Source: Schaedlerella sp. (GTDB taxonomy: Bacteria; Bacillota; Clostridia; Lachnospirales; Lachnospiraceae). From it: a stretch of DNA of 64,000 nt. The stretch lies in the NCBI GenBank assembly GCA_020024595.1, contig JAHHTO010000001.1, positions 10,076 to 74,075 of the forward strand, written 5' to 3'. Positions 32,292 through 41,735 of the stretch are shown piece by piece. Both the position numbers and the translations under genes were made by a program. A model generated the notes under the pieces. The model ran no database searches, was not told the origin of the DNA, and saw nothing but the letters and a program-made list of their open reading frames with translations. Position 1 is the first letter of the stretch, and every line of letters begins with the position of its first letter.

Positions 32292-32807
32292 TTACTCCTC
32301 TGTTGGAGCCTCAGCTACAGTTTCGCCGTCTTTTTCAGCAATCTGCTTAATAACACGAGCGAAGTTTGTAATTGGTGACTGCATACTTCCAAGCAATCTG
32401 GAAAGCAATACTTCTCTTGCCGGAATCTTAGCCAATTCATTCAGGCCATCCACATCATATACAGTTCCTTCAACTACACCGGCCTTCAATTCCAGTTTCT
32501 CTGCTGTCTTAGCAAACTCTGCAAGAATTCTTGCCGGAGCTGTCGCATCATCCTTGGACACACAAAGTGCGCTTGGTCCCTCTAAATACTCTTCCAGACC
32601 TGCGAACTCAGTTCCTTCGAATGCTCTTTTCATCATTGTGTTCTTACAAACTTTGTAAATAACCCCAGCTTCTCTGAGCTGTTTACGAAGTTCTGTATCC
32701 TGTGCTACTGTAAGTCCACGGTAATCAACAAGAACAACAGACTGAGCGTCTTTGATGTCTTCTGCGATAGCTGCTACGATTGGTTGTTTTAATTCAACTT
32801 TTGCCAC
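32292..32807 (-). CDS. rplJ: 50S ribosomal protein L10
   Basis: A 171-residue protein that anchors L7/L12 dimers on 23S rRNA. The N-terminal rRNA-binding domain includes VVLVDYRGLTVAQDTELRKQL and KVCKNTMMKRA, and the C-terminal helix binds L7/L12. The start is a GTG at 32807 (read VAKVELKQP), with AAGGAGGTG 10 nt upstream; the ORF extends 25 codons further into the leader without homology. An L10 leader with an attenuator precedes it, consistent with feedback by L10(L12)4. Confidence 0.96.
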   Translation of the reverse strand: MAKVELKQPIVAAIAEDIKDAQSVVLVDYRGLTVAQDTELRKQLREAGVIYKVCKNTMMKRAFEGTEFAGLEEYLEGPSALCVSKDDATAPARILAEFAKTAEKLELKAGVVEGTVYDVDGLNELAKIPAREVLLSRLLGSMQSPITNFARVIKQIAEKDGETVAEAPTEE

Positions 32808-32861
32808 GTCCTGGTGCACCTCCTTATAGATTTTAAATGACTGCGTCCAGAGACTATATAA

Positions 32862-32988
32862 AAACCTCTGTGTCAAAGACACAGAGGTTTACAAATGCTC
32901 TTCACAAAAGAATTCGTATCTTCCTCGGCAGGCGTTTTGTCCTTATGCCTAACGGCACCTGCTGTCTTCGGCAGCCAATTTCTATACT
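32862..32988 (-). promoter_or_regulatory. L10 leader (r-protein autoregulatory RNA) with attenuator
   Basis: The leader on the minus strand carries CTGCCGAAGACAGCAGGTGC and further on AAAACGCCTGCCGAGGAAG, the conserved parts of Firmicute L10 leaders. It ends in a 13-bp hairpin (AAACCTCTGTGTC, loop of 3) followed by TTTTTATA. L10(L12)4 bound to the leader is expected to favour the terminator and lower rplJL expression. The boundaries are estimated. Confidence 0.88.
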
Positions 32989-33017
32989 AGTTTAGCACTG
33001 CCATAGGAAAATGTCAA
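32989..33017 (-). promoter_or_regulatory. Promoter of rplJL
   Basis: TTGACA (33017-33012), a 17-nt spacer and TAAACT (32994-32989), directly before the L10 leader. Confidence 0.82.
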
Positions 33018-33104
33018 GCATTTTTTCTAAAATAGCTTTCATAAATAGCTTTCATAACTTAATGATGCACTTTTGAATTCATGGTAGATACTCTCCATGG
33101 ATCC

Positions 33105-33149
33105 AAAAATCCCCGCTAAGCTCAAACCGAGAGCTCCGCGGGGATTTTT
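33105..33149 (-). terminator. Terminator after rplA
   Basis: A 12-bp stem (AAAAATCCCCGC with GCGGGGATTTTT) enclosing a second small stem (AGCTC/GAGCT). It separates the rpmG-secE-nusG-rplK-rplA transcript from rplJL. Confidence 0.82.
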
Positions 33150-33171
33150 AATAATTTATTTCCTTTGCGGA

Positions 33172-33864
33172 TTACTGAAGCTTCATCGGATTCAGTTTTA
33201 CGCCAGGTCCCATTGTAGATGTAAGAACCACACTCTTGAGATACTGACCTTTTACTGCTGCCGGTCTAACTTTGATAATCGCATCGATAAGCGTCTGGAA
33301 GTTGTCCGCTAACTGCTCTTCGGTAAAGGAAGCCTTACCGATCGGCACATGGATAATGTTTGTTTTGTCCAATCTGTACTCAATCTTACCAGCCTTGATC
33401 TCATTGATTGCTTTTGTTACATCCATTGTAACTGTTCCTGCCTTCGGGTTTGGCATAAGACCCTTTGGTCCAAGTACACGTCCAAGACGTCCAACAACAC
33501 CCATCATATCCGGTGTAGCAACAACCACATCAAAGTCAAGCCATCCCTCGTTCTGAATCTTCGGAATCAACTCATCTCCACCTACGAAATCTGCTCCTGC
33601 TGCTTTTGCTTCTTCAGCCTTTGCATCCTTAGCAAATACAAGGATACGAACAGTCTTACCTGTTCCGTGCGGCAGTACTACTGCGCCACGGATCTGCTGA
33701 TCAGCATGACGTCCATCACAACCTGTTCTGATGTGAGCTTCGATTGTTTCATCAAATTTTGCAACTGCTGCTTTTTTTACCAGAGCGATTGCTTCCTCTT
33801 TTTCGTAAAGATTCCCTCTTTCAATCTGTTTTGCAGCTTCGATATATTTCTTTCCTCGTTTCAT
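33172..33864 (-). CDS. rplA: 50S ribosomal protein L1
   Basis: A 230-residue protein of the mobile L1 stalk, which helps release deacylated t[38 protein letters not shown], the signature region [21 protein letters not shown] and the C-terminal [15 protein letters not shown] are canonical. AAGGAGG precedes the ATG. It follows rplK by 126 nt in the same transcript; in many bacteria L1 binds its own mRNA near rplK, and the gap here has no obvious stem that I could assign to that. Confidence 0.97.
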   Translation of the reverse strand: MKRGKKYIEAAKQIERGNLYEKEEAIALVKKAAVAKFDETIEAHIRTGCDGRHADQQIRGAVVLPHGTGKTVRILVFAKDAKAEEAKAAGADFVGGDELIPKIQNEGWLDFDVVVATPDMMGVVGRLGRVLGPKGLMPNPKAGTVTMDVTKAINEIKAGKIEYRLDKTNIIHVPIGKASFTEEQLADNFQTLIDAIIKVRPAAVKGQYLKSVVLTSTMGPGVKLNPMKLQ

Positions 33865-33990
33865 TCTAATAAACCTCCTTGTGGTATTTGCGGGAACGAA
33901 CCCCTCCCACTCATTTCACTTTGTTACATCTCTATATCGCTTTCTTTATTCTCAGGACACGAAAATAAAGTCCCCGATATATACGACACA

Positions 33991-34416
33991 CTACTCTACT
34001 ACAGTTACTCCCATAGAGCGGCATGTTCCTTCGATCATGCTCATTGCTGATTCTACAGTTGCAGCATTTAAGTCAGGCATTTTTGTCTTAGCGATTTCTT
34101 CTACCTGAGCCTTTGTAATTGTTGCAACTTTGTTCTTGTTCGGAACACCTGAACCAGATTTGATATTGCAAGCTTTCTTAATCAGAACTGCTGCCGGTGG
34201 TGTCTTTGTAACGAAGCTGAAACTTCTGTCATTGTAAACAGTAATAACAACAGGAATGATCAAATCTCCCTGATCTGCTGTTCTGGCATTGAACTGCTTT
34301 GTGAACTCTACGATATTCACACCATGCTGTCCAAGAGCAGGACCTACCGGTGGTGCCGGAGTTGCCTTACCTGCCGGAATCTGTAACTTAATATAACCTT
34401 CTACTTTTTTTGCCAT
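33991..34416 (-). CDS. rplK: 50S ribosomal protein L11
   Basis: A 141-residue protein of the GTPase-associated centre, needed for RelA-type stringent sensing and the site of thiostrepton action. The N-terminal domain has [20 protein letters not shown] with the proline helix, and the C-terminal RNA-binding domain reads [20 protein letters not shown]. The ATG at 34416 follows AAGGAGGTAATGAAA; the ORF opens 15 codons earlier without support. It lies 49 nt downstream of nusG. Confidence 0.97.
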   Translation of the reverse strand: MAKKVEGYIKLQIPAGKATPAPPVGPALGQHGVNIVEFTKQFNARTADQGDLIIPVVITVYNDRSFSFVTKTPPAAVLIKKACNIKSGSGVPNKNKVATITKAQVEEIAKTKMPDLNAATVESAMSMIEGTCRSMGVTVVE

Positions 34417-34465
34417 TTTCATTACCTCCTTGTGGTATTGGCGGGATAAAATCCCTCCCACGGTT

Positions 34466-34984
34466 TTAATCCATCTTTTTTACTTCTGAAAAGCTAAGTT
34501 CAACCGGTGTTTCCCGGCCAAATAATTCTACATTGATAGACAGGCTCTGCTTCTGCGGATTTATCGTCTGAACCGCACCGACAGTACCTTCCCATGCACC
34601 GCTTAATACAGTCACAACATCGCCGATTTCAAAATCATACTGGATATCTGCCTGATGGATTCCGAAGCGGCTCATCTCTTCTTCCTCCAGCGGAACCGGT
34701 TTTGATCCAGGTCCTACAAACCCTGTCACACCTCGGGTATTACGAACTACATACCATGTATCATCATTCATAATCATGTGAATCATAACATATCCCGGAA
34801 ACAACTTCTTCTGGCTCACCTTCTGGACACCATTTTTCAGTTCAACAACTTCTTCCATCGGTACTCTCACTTCCAGAATCTGTTCTTCCAGGTGACGGTT
34901 CTCAATTGTCTTATCAATGTTCGCTTTTACCTTGTTCTCATACCCGGAATAGGTATGAACTACATACCATCTTGCCTCTGACAT
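34466..34984 (-). CDS. nusG: Transcription termination/antitermination factor NusG
   Basis: A 172-residue protein: an NGN domain ([52 protein letters not shown]) that binds the polymerase clamp, and a C-terminal KOW domain ([22 protein letters not shown]) for Rho or S10 contacts. This is the housekeeping NusG in its usual place between secE and rplK, not a LoaP-type paralog. The spacing from secE is 25 nt. Confidence 0.97.
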   Translation of the reverse strand: MSEARWYVVHTYSGYENKVKANIDKTIENRHLEEQILEVRVPMEEVVELKNGVQKVSQKKLFPGYVMIHMIMNDDTWYVVRNTRGVTGFVGPGSKPVPLEEEEMSRFGIHQADIQYDFEIGDVVTVLSGAWEGTVGAVQTINPQKQSLSINVELFGRETPVELSFSEVKKMD

Positions 34985-35009
34985 AAAATCACCTTTCTGC
35001 TCTGGTCAA

Positions 35010-35210
35010 TTACTTCACCAACAAGTCAATTCCATATTTCAGGACTGCATCGATTACTGCAATCAACGCTCCCAGTAATACAGAGACCGAAACAACTGCC
35101 GTTGTCTGTTTTGCAAGTGTGTTCTTGTCCGGCCAAACGACTTTATTAAATTCTGCCTTCAGTCCTTTGAACCAGCTTGGCTTCTGAGCTTTTTCTGAAT
35201 TTCCACTCAT
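35010..35210 (-). CDS. secE: Preprotein translocase subunit SecE
   Basis: A 66-residue single-spanning Gram-positive SecE. The amphipathic helix WFKGLKAEFNKVVWPDKNTL, which lies on the membrane surface and clamps SecY, is followed by one membrane helix (VVSVSVLLGALIAVIDAVL). The start is the ATG at 35210 after GGAAGGAAGTGG; the ORF opens six codons earlier inside that site. It lies between rpmG and nusG, the standard order. Confidence 0.95.
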   Translation of the reverse strand: MSGNSEKAQKPSWFKGLKAEFNKVVWPDKNTLAKQTTAVVSVSVLLGALIAVIDAVLKYGIDLLVK

Positions 35211-35231
35211 CTTTCCACTTCCTTCCAACGA

Positions 35232-35381
35232 CTATTTTGTCTCTTTGTGCAGTGTGTGTGATTTACAGAACTTGCAATACTTCTTGGTTTCCATGCGTTC
35301 CGGATGATTCTTCTTATCCTTGGTCATGTTATAATTGCGGTTTTTGCATTCTGTACATTCCAATGTAATTCTTGTGCGCAC
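35232..35381 (-). CDS. rpmG: 50S ribosomal protein L33
   Basis: A 49-residue protein starting at a GTG (read as [17 protein letters not shown]), with GAGGTGG upstream. It is the zinc-binding C+ type of L33, with Cys pairs CTEC and CKFC; the sequence between includes [16 protein letters not shown]. The exact usual length and the position directly before secE make the call secure although the gene is very short. It is the first gene of the transcript that continues through secE, nusG, rplK and rplA. Confidence 0.95.
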   Translation of the reverse strand: MRTRITLECTECKNRNYNMTKDKKNHPERMETKKYCKFCKSHTLHKETK

Positions 35382-35483
35382 AACTTCCACCTCGCTTCTT
35401 ATATGCTTTACTACGTGTTACTGATGGTTGCGAGCCATCTGATTTTAGGCATAAAAAAAAGACCTACTTCCATTCGCCTGAAA

Positions 35484-35513
35484 ATTGTATCACAATCCCA
35501 GGATAAAAGTCAA
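35484..35513 (-). promoter_or_regulatory. Promoter of rpmG-secE-nusG-rplKA
   Basis: TTGACT (35513-35508), an 18-nt spacer and TACAAT (35489-35484), with a leader of about 95 nt to rpmG. It lies just beyond the 3-prime end of the permease gene upstream. Confidence 0.82.
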
Positions 35514-35545
35514 GTCTTTTGCACTATGATTGCCGGATTTTCTTC

Positions 35546-36706
35546 CTATTTCTTTGATTCCACCTCAATCCCTTTCTCTCCAAGTCTCCGGTACACATCC
35601 CCGCGAAAAATCGTATACAGCACGGACACAAGTGGAATAAATATCAGCATGCCAACTACTCCCATCAGACTACCACCAACACTGACCGCCGCTAACACCC
35701 AGATCGATGGCAACCCCACAGAATTGCCTACCACTTTCGGATAAATCAAATTCCCTTCTATTTGCTGTAGCACTAAAAACATCACTACGAAACCAACTGC
35801 TTTCCACGGATCTACCATGAAAATCAAGAATGCTCCTACCGCACATCCGATAAAGGCTCCAAAAATCGGAATCAGCGCAGTAAACGCGATCAGCACACCG
35901 ACTAGCAATGCATACGGCATGCGGATCATTCCCATCACCACAAAAAACATTGTTCCAAGAATCATAGCCTCCACACACTGTCCAGTCAGGAAATTAGAAA
36001 ACGTTCTATATGTCAAAGAACAGATATCTTGTATATTTTGCACCTGATTTTTCGGCAGATATGCATACAGAATCTTCTTCACCTGTACATGAAGTTTTTC
36101 TTTTTGCAGTAAAATATAACAAGCAAAAACAAAGGCAATAAAAAATGTAGTCACACTGCTCACAATACTGGTAGCAGCCGAAATCGTAGAATCAAATACA
36201 TTACCCACACCATTTTTAAAAAAACTAATCACACTGTTGAACATTTTATCCCAACTCATATCCATATCACCGATCAGTGCCAGAATCTCCTGATTATTTT
36301 CAAACAAATCTTCCAGCCACGTGATCACCTGTGGCATAAATCCGCGGATATTTCTTCCCAGACTCACAAAAGTCTGCCCCAACTGTGGAATGACAACAAA
36401 CATTACAACCACAACAATTCCCATCACACACACAAGTGTCATCACCAGACTCAATGGTCTGGACATTTTCTGCAATCGTTTCTGAGATAATACTTTTCCA
36501 TGTCGAAAAATATTCCGTTCCAGAAAACTCATTGGAACATTTAATACAAATGCAATCGCACCGCCCACCAAAAATGGAAATATGATGTCTACCAGAAAAC
36601 CAAGCATATCAAGTACGAGTGTATATTTCCAGAGTGCAATTAAAAGCACCAATGTAAATACGATCAACTCTTTTATATGACGCATATTTTCTTTATTAAA
36701 ATTCAT
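35546..36706 (-). CDS. AI-2E family transporter (PerM/YtvI-like)
   Basis: A 386-residue membrane protein with seven or eight hydrophobic segments in the arrangement of the AI-2E/UPF0118 family: an N-terminal pair (FTLVLLIALWKYTLVLD, LVDIIFPFLVGGAIAFVLNVP), a long periplasmic stretch with GRNIRGFMPQVITWLEDLF, and a conserved C-terminal block (LLVGVLIAFTALIPIFGAFIG, QQIEGNLIYPKVVGNSVGLP). Family members include autoinducer-2 exporters and Na+/H+ antiporters; the substrate cannot be told from sequence. The ATG at 36706 follows GGAGAGGAG. It is the first gene upstream of rpmG but has a separate unit. Confidence 0.88.
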   Translation of the reverse strand: MNFNKENMRHIKELIVFTLVLLIALWKYTLVLDMLGFLVDIIFPFLVGGAIAFVLNVPMSFLERNIFRHGKVLSQKRLQKMSRPLSLVMTLVCVMGIVVVVMFVVIPQLGQTFVSLGRNIRGFMPQVITWLEDLFENNQEILALIGDMDMSWDKMFNSVISFFKNGVGNVFDSTISAATSIVSSVTTFFIAFVFACYILLQKEKLHVQVKKILYAYLPKNQVQNIQDICSLTYRTFSNFLTGQCVEAMILGTMFFVVMGMIRMPYALLVGVLIAFTALIPIFGAFIGCAVGAFLIFMVDPWKAVGFVVMFLVLQQIEGNLIYPKVVGNSVGLPSIWVLAAVSVGGSLMGVVGMLIFIPLVSVLYTIFRGDVYRRLGEKGIEVESKK

Positions 36707-37004
36707 ACAAACTCCTCTCCAATTCTCCATTACTGTTTACTCACATCCGAATCATCCGACACAATGCTCTATTTCCCGGATAATGAATTTCTTATAGTCT
36801 ATCACACCTATTCCCAATACGCCATAATTTTCTATTGAAAGCTGCTCTTAAAACATGTATATGTTACCTTCAAACATGAAAAATCTGGAGAAAAAATGCA
36901 CCCTAAAAATTTATTATATTTTTTTGACAAAAATATGGAGAAAATCGCAAAAAAATGTATAATAAATAATATAGAATATCAAGAATGAAAGAGAGGGTTC
37001 ACTG

Positions 37005-38144
37005 ATGAAACATAAGAATGTTTTAGCTATGATTTTGGCCGGCGGCCGTGGTTCCAGACTGCACGATCTGACTAATAAAGTTGCAAAACCAGCAGTTTCA
37101 TACGGCGGAAAGTACCGTATTGTCGATTTTCCACTAAGTAATTGTGCCAATAGTGGTATTGATGTTGTCGGAGTACTGACTCAATATGAATCTGTATTGC
37201 TCAACAGCTATGTTGCTGCCGGACATCGATGGGGGCTCGATGCAAAAGACAGCGGCGTATTCGTTTTACCACCACGAGAGAAAGCTGACAGTGATTTGGA
37301 CGTTTACCGCGGAACCGCAGACGCAATTTCTCAAAATATTGACTTCATCGATGCGTATGAACCGGAATATCTGCTCATACTTTCCGGAGACCATATCTAT
37401 AAAATGAATTACAAAAAAATGCTTGAACATCACAAAGAGAATAATGCAGATGCCACCATCGCAGTAATCGAGGTTCCTATGAAGGAGGCAAGTCGTTTCG
37501 GTATCATGAACACTGATAAGAACGGAATGATTGTTGAATTCGAAGAAAAACCTGAAAATCCCAAAAGCAATCTGGCGTCAATGGGGATCTACATTTTTAA
37601 TTGGAAGATTCTCCGCAAAATGCTTCTTGCCGATATGAAAAATGCAGACTCCAGTCATGACTTTGGAAAGGATATCATTCCAGCGCTTCTGGCAGATAAC
37701 AGACGCCTTTGCGCATTTCAGTTTAAAGGCTACTGGAAGGATGTCGGCACTATCGATTCACTCTGGGAAGCCAACATGGATCTGCTAAATAAAAATAATG
37801 CTCTTGATCTAAATGATCCATCGTGGAAAATTTACACAGAAGATGTCACCTCTTTGCCTCATTATATCGGCGCAAATGCAGATATTAAAAATGCATTTAT
37901 TACACAGGGATGTACTATCAACGGTGAAGTTAAGAACTCTGTTCTTTTTACAAACGCAAAAGTTGCAGAAGGTGCTAAAGTCATCGACAGTGTACTGATG
38001 CCGGGAGCAGAAGTTGCAGAAGGTGCCATTGTCACCCGCGCACTGGTTGCCAATGATATAAAAATTGGCAAAGATGCTGTTGTCGGAAGCGCAGGCAGTC
38101 CACACATTGAACTTGTTGCAAAACGTGTAAAGGGGGAAGAATAA
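37005..38144 (+). CDS. glgC: Glucose-1-phosphate adenylyltransferase GlgC (copy 2)
   Basis: A 379-residue catalytic ADP-glucose pyrophosphorylase. It keeps the whole active site: [52 protein letters not shown] and [19 protein letters not shown], followed by a short beta-helix. Compared with copy 1 it is 45 residues shorter at the C-terminus and differs in the loop after GVLTQY, where allosteric effectors act in related enzymes. It starts at the ATG after GAGAGGG and is followed one base later by glgD copy 2. A TATAAT at 36958 may be its -10 box, but I found no convincing -35. Confidence 0.95.
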   Translation: MKHKNVLAMILAGGRGSRLHDLTNKVAKPAVSYGGKYRIVDFPLSNCANSGIDVVGVLTQYESVLLNSYVAAGHRWGLDAKDSGVFVLPPREKADSDLDVYRGTADAISQNIDFIDAYEPEYLLILSGDHIYKMNYKKMLEHHKENNADATIAVIEVPMKEASRFGIMNTDKNGMIVEFEEKPENPKSNLASMGIYIFNWKILRKMLLADMKNADSSHDFGKDIIPALLADNRRLCAFQFKGYWKDVGTIDSLWEANMDLLNKNNALDLNDPSWKIYTEDVTSLPHYIGANADIKNAFITQGCTINGEVKNSVLFTNAKVAEGAKVIDSVLMPGAEVAEGAIVTRALVANDIKIGKDAVVGSAGSPHIELVAKRVKGEE

Positions 38145-38145
38145 G

Positions 38146-39258
38146 ATGAAAGCATTAGGAATTATTAACTTTTCCGGAAATCATATTCACGTAGAAGGAA
38201 TGCAGGATTATCGTCCAATTGGTGCATTTTCTTTCCTTGGAAGATACCGCACAATTGATTTTCCAATCTCAAACATGAGCAACAGTGGCATTGAAAAGAT
38301 TCAAGTATATGTCAATAGAGCCCCTCGTTCTCTCACTGAGCATCTCGGAACCGGACGACACTATAATATCAATTCCAAACGTGGCAAACTACAGCTTCTA
38401 TTCTCTGAAAACGGAATCGAAAACACTCTTTATGACACAGACATTGCCGCATACATAGAAAATATGGAATGTATCGAAGATTCCACTTCACCTTATGTTG
38501 TGATTGCACCGAGCTATATGATTTACACAGAAAATTTTTGTGAATTATTAAATTCACACATCGACTCTGATGCTGATATCTCGTTATTATATCACACTGT
38601 TGACAATGCAAAAGATGCATTTCTCAACTGCGATATTCTGAACTTAAATAAACAAAAGGGAGTTCTTTCCATTGAGAAAAACCGTGGAACTGCCAAAACC
38701 AGAAATATTTTCATGGACACTTATGTTATGAGAAGAGAACTATTCATCAACCTCGTGAAAAAAGCAAAAAAAATTTCTTCCATGTACACATTCCCTCAAA
38801 TTGTCGACGCACACTGCGAAGACCTGGATATTCGCGGGATTTCGCACCGCGGCTATTTTGCGACGATCACAGATCTTAAGAGCTACTATAATGCCAATCT
38901 ATCTTTGATTGACTACAAAGATGCACAGGCACTTTTTAGAGAGGACTGGCCAATTTATACACGAACCAACGACTCCTGTCCTACGCAGTACTTCCATAAT
39001 TCCGATATAAAGAAATCTGTTGTTTCCAACGGTTGTCTCATTGACGGTACGGTATATAATTCCATAATCGGACGTGGCTGCACGATCAAAAGCGGAGCTG
39101 TGGTCAAAAACTGTATTGTACTGCCGCACGTCGTTATCGGTGAAAACGTGCATATCGAAAATTATGTAATTGATAAGCACGCCTCTGTCCTTCACACCAA
39201 AGAACTCATCGGTGATGCCGATCGTCCCGGATATATCAAAAGAAATGATATTGTTTAG
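38146..39258 (+). CDS. glgD: GlgD-like subunit of ADP-glucose pyrophosphorylase (copy 2), catalytically degenerate
   Basis: A 370-residue protein aligned with GlgC across GRYRTIDFPISNMSNSGIEK and the C-terminal beta-helix (VVSNGCLIDGTVYNSIIGRG). The nucleotide loop GGxGSRL is gone (GIINFSGNHIHVEGMQ), and the catalytic Asp segment is replaced by APSYMIYTENFCELL. It cannot bind ATP in the usual way and is presumably a regulatory or structural partner of the GlgC encoded just upstream. AGGGGGAAG precedes the ATG. It is clearly more decayed at the active site than copy 1. Confidence 0.9.
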   Translation: MKALGIINFSGNHIHVEGMQDYRPIGAFSFLGRYRTIDFPISNMSNSGIEKIQVYVNRAPRSLTEHLGTGRHYNINSKRGKLQLLFSENGIENTLYDTDIAAYIENMECIEDSTSPYVVIAPSYMIYTENFCELLNSHIDSDADISLLYHTVDNAKDAFLNCDILNLNKQKGVLSIEKNRGTAKTRNIFMDTYVMRRELFINLVKKAKKISSMYTFPQIVDAHCEDLDIRGISHRGYFATITDLKSYYNANLSLIDYKDAQALFREDWPIYTRTNDSCPTQYFHNSDIKKSVVSNGCLIDGTVYNSIIGRGCTIKSGAVVKNCIVLPHVVIGENVHIENYVIDKHASVLHTKELIGDADRPGYIKRNDIV

Positions 39259-39324
39259 CAAAGGACACAGCCGACCTGCAATAATTTGCAAAACTTACAC
39301 GATAAAAATATTTTTATTTCATAA

Positions 39325-39368
39325 GAATCAAAAATCAGGCGAGAAACTTCTCGCCTGATTTTTGATTC
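39325..39368. terminator. Bidirectional terminator between glgD copy 2 and uraA
   Basis: A long perfect stem of up to 21 bp (GAATCAAAAATCAGGCGAGAA and complement) with A and T tracts on both arms, between convergent genes. It reaches the uraA stop codon. Confidence 0.88.
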
Positions 39369-40630
39369 TACTCTGCTACTCTGTCATTTGTCAGTTCTGC
39401 CTTATCCAACAGATAAAAGCTAAAACTTAATATCATAGCAACTACGCTTGCAAGCACCATTCCTGTCAACCGAATATCTCCAAATTTCACAGAAATTCCG
39501 GACAGACCAGTTACAAAAACAACAGAAGTCAATGTCAAATTTCTGGAACGTCCATAATCAACTCTAGCATCTACCAAAATACGAATTCCGGATGCCCCGA
39601 TCATACCATACAACAAAAAGGATATCCCACCAATCACCGGCCCCGGGATCGTCTGAATCAACATAGACAGTTTTCCTACAAAAGAACAGATAATCGAGAG
39701 AATCGCTGCCCCTGCGATCACCTGAACGCTATAGACTTTTGTCATTGCCATTACCCCAATATTTTCACCGTATGTTGTTGTTGGCACAGAACCAATCAGA
39801 CCAGACAACATCGTCGAAAAGTTATCTCCGAACAAAGACCGATGCAGTCCTGGATCTTCAATCAAATCTCGTCCTATAATTTTACTTGTCACAACCTGAT
39901 GTCCAATATGCTCAGATGCAATCACAAGCAGTACCGGAAGAATCATCAAAATTGCACTCATATCGAACTTTGCCACCTGGAAATCCGGCATTGAAAACCA
40001 TGCCGCAGACGCCACTTTTGAAAAATCCAGAATTCCGCAAAAAAATGCTGCCACATATCCCGCGATTACGGCGACCAAAATAGAAACAACAGATAAAAAT
40101 CCACGAAAAAGAATATTGCCGAATATCGCAACTCCTAACGTCACTCCAAATACGATTACATTTTTCATATCTATCTGCTCATCCAGAAGCCCTGCATTGC
40201 TTGCTGCGGATCCAGACAATTCGAGACCGATCAACGCTACCACCGGGCCCATTGCCGCTGCTGGCAACACAATATCAATCCATTTTGTACCACATTTATA
40301 GATAATAAAGGATAGGATGCATCCGCAAAAACCAACAGCAACAAATCCTCCCAGCGCATATTCATATCCCATCTCACTGATCACAATCCCAGCCGGCGCC
40401 AGAAACGCAAAACTCGATCCCAGATATGCCGGTGCTTTTCCCTTTGTAACAAAAATAAAGATAAGAGTACCGACTCCATTCATAAACAACACGATCGCCG
40501 GATTAATTCCAAAAAGGAATGGCACCAATACTGATGCGCCAAACATAGCAAACATATGCTGAATACTGAGCGGCAACAACAGTTGAAAAGGAACCTTGTC
40601 CTCTACCTGAATGATTTTTTTACTTTCCAT
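39368..40630 (-). CDS. uraA: Uracil permease (NCS2 family)
   Basis: A 420-residue nucleobase:cation symporter with about 14 membrane segments. The N-terminal block LLLPLSIQHMFAMFGASVLVP, the half-helix region GSSFAFLAPAG, and the substrate-binding region ASEHIGHQVVTSKIIG with its Glu/His match UraA rather than the xanthine/uric-acid branch. The motif GSVPTTTYGENIGVMAMTKV is also canonical. The ATG at 40630 follows AAAGGAGAAAATC. I looked for a PyrR-type attenuator in the 187-nt divergent gap and saw none. Confidence 0.92.
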   Translation of the reverse strand: MESKKIIQVEDKVPFQLLLPLSIQHMFAMFGASVLVPFLFGINPAIVLFMNGVGTLIFIFVTKGKAPAYLGSSFAFLAPAGIVISEMGYEYALGGFVAVGFCGCILSFIIYKCGTKWIDIVLPAAAMGPVVALIGLELSGSAASNAGLLDEQIDMKNVIVFGVTLGVAIFGNILFRGFLSVVSILVAVIAGYVAAFFCGILDFSKVASAAWFSMPDFQVAKFDMSAILMILPVLLVIASEHIGHQVVTSKIIGRDLIEDPGLHRSLFGDNFSTMLSGLIGSVPTTTYGENIGVMAMTKVYSVQVIAGAAILSIICSFVGKLSMLIQTIPGPVIGGISFLLYGMIGASGIRILVDARVDYGRSRNLTLTSVVFVTGLSGISVKFGDIRLTGMVLASVVAMILSFSFYLLDKAELTNDRVAE

Positions 40631-40735
40631 GATTTTCTCCTTTAGATAAAATGTAAATTTTGACCGCAACCATTATACCATCCATAAAAACTTTTTTCTA
40701 CAGAAATTCACATAGATATAAAGAGGAATTTTTCC

Positions 40736-40763
40736 TTGCATTTCTACAAATATCAAGTATAAT
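40736..40763 (+). promoter_or_regulatory. Promoter of the formate/nitrite channel gene
   Basis: TTGCAT (40736-40741), a 16-nt spacer and TATAAT (40758-40763), 54 nt before the ATG. Confidence 0.7.
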
Positions 40764-40817
40764 ATAGATTGTTTTGTACTGTGATTATTTTAACAAAAAA
40801 GAAATGAGGATATAGAA

Positions 40818-41657
40818 ATGGAGAATCATTTTAATACACCATCAGAAATCATTGAATTAAATATGAAAGCCTGCGAAGGAAAAACATCTCTTCCACTAGG
40901 GAAAATGATCCTACTAGGAATCATGGCTGGCGCCTTTATTGCACTTGGAGGTGCTACAAGCAATACCGCCGCACATGCTATTGAAAATGTCGGTATAGCC
41001 AGAGCCTTGGCAGGTGTCATTTTCCCGGTAGGACTGATGTTGATCGTATTTTTAGGCGGAGAATTATTTACCGGTAACTGCCTCATCATTATGAATGTAT
41101 TTGCAGAAAGAGCCACCTGTAGAGGACTAATCCGCAATCTTTTCATTGTATATTTCAGCAATTTCATCGGTGCATTCCTTGTTGATCTTCTCATAATTTT
41201 CAGTGGAAATCTAAATTACTCCGATGGGCTGCTAGGTGCATATAGTATCAAAATCGCTGTTGGAAAACTTGCAATCACTCCACTCCAAGGAATTTCATCC
41301 GGCATCTTATGTAACATCCTTGTTTGCCTCGCAGTCTTAATGGCCACATCCGCAAAAGATATCATTGGAAAAGTCTGGGCTATCTTTTTTCCAATCTGTG
41401 CCTTTGTAGTCGGAGGATTTGAGCACTGTGTAGCCAACATGTTCTACATTCCCATCGGAATCATGGCTGCTGCCAACCCTGTCTATGTTACCAAAGCGCA
41501 AGAAATCTACCATATCTCTTCCGAACAGCTGAACGGCTTAAATGCACTTAACAGCCTGCAGAACTTTCTTCCTGTTACAATCGGAAATATCATTGGTGGG
41601 ATGTTCTTTGTCAGTCTGCCACTGTATCTGATTCATAAGAAAAAATGGCAATCCTGA
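40818..41657 (+). CDS. focA: Formate/nitrite family channel
   Basis: A 279-residue protein of the pentameric FNT family with six membrane segments. Signature elements are GAFIALGGATSN (first half), FLGGELFTGNCLIIMN (the broken helix with its conserved GELFTGN) and GFEHCVANMFYIPIGI with the pore His. FNT members carry formate, nitrite or hydrosulfide. In a fermentative anaerobe with no nitrite genes nearby, formate export or import is the likely role, so focA is used as a tentative symbol. There is no pyruvate-formate lyase in the window to confirm it. Confidence 0.88.
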   Translation: MENHFNTPSEIIELNMKACEGKTSLPLGKMILLGIMAGAFIALGGATSNTAAHAIENVGIARALAGVIFPVGLMLIVFLGGELFTGNCLIIMNVFAERATCRGLIRNLFIVYFSNFIGAFLVDLLIIFSGNLNYSDGLLGAYSIKIAVGKLAITPLQGISSGILCNILVCLAVLMATSAKDIIGKVWAIFFPICAFVVGGFEHCVANMFYIPIGIMAAANPVYVTKAQEIYHISSEQLNGLNALNSLQNFLPVTIGNIIGGMFFVSLPLYLIHKKKWQS

Positions 41658-41735
41658 GATTTGAGACCACATCCAGAAAGATCTGTCGCAGAATCTTCTT
41701 TTGCTGCTTTCTGTGGAGGGATAAAAGAAATCTTT

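Noticed and set aside
35182..35545. Possible tRNA-Trp near rpmG/secE, as found in some Firmicutes
   Set aside because: No cloverleaf, T-loop or acceptor stem sequence is present; only rpmG, a short leader and its promoter are found. No tRNA or rRNA gene was seen elsewhere in the window.
36924..36963. TTGACA and TATAAT upstream of glgC copy 2 as a promoter pair
   Set aside because: Both hexamers are perfect but 28 nt apart, too far for one sigma-A promoter. The TATAAT may still be a -10 with a poor -35.
36914..37150. 78-codon minus-strand frame over the glgC copy 2 start
   Set aside because: It lies over the ribosome binding site and first codons of a certain glgC gene and has no family resemblance.
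40631..40817. PyrR-type attenuator or purine riboswitch upstream of uraA
   Set aside because: No PyrR-binding loop, purine aptamer core or terminator with a T run could be found on the minus strand.
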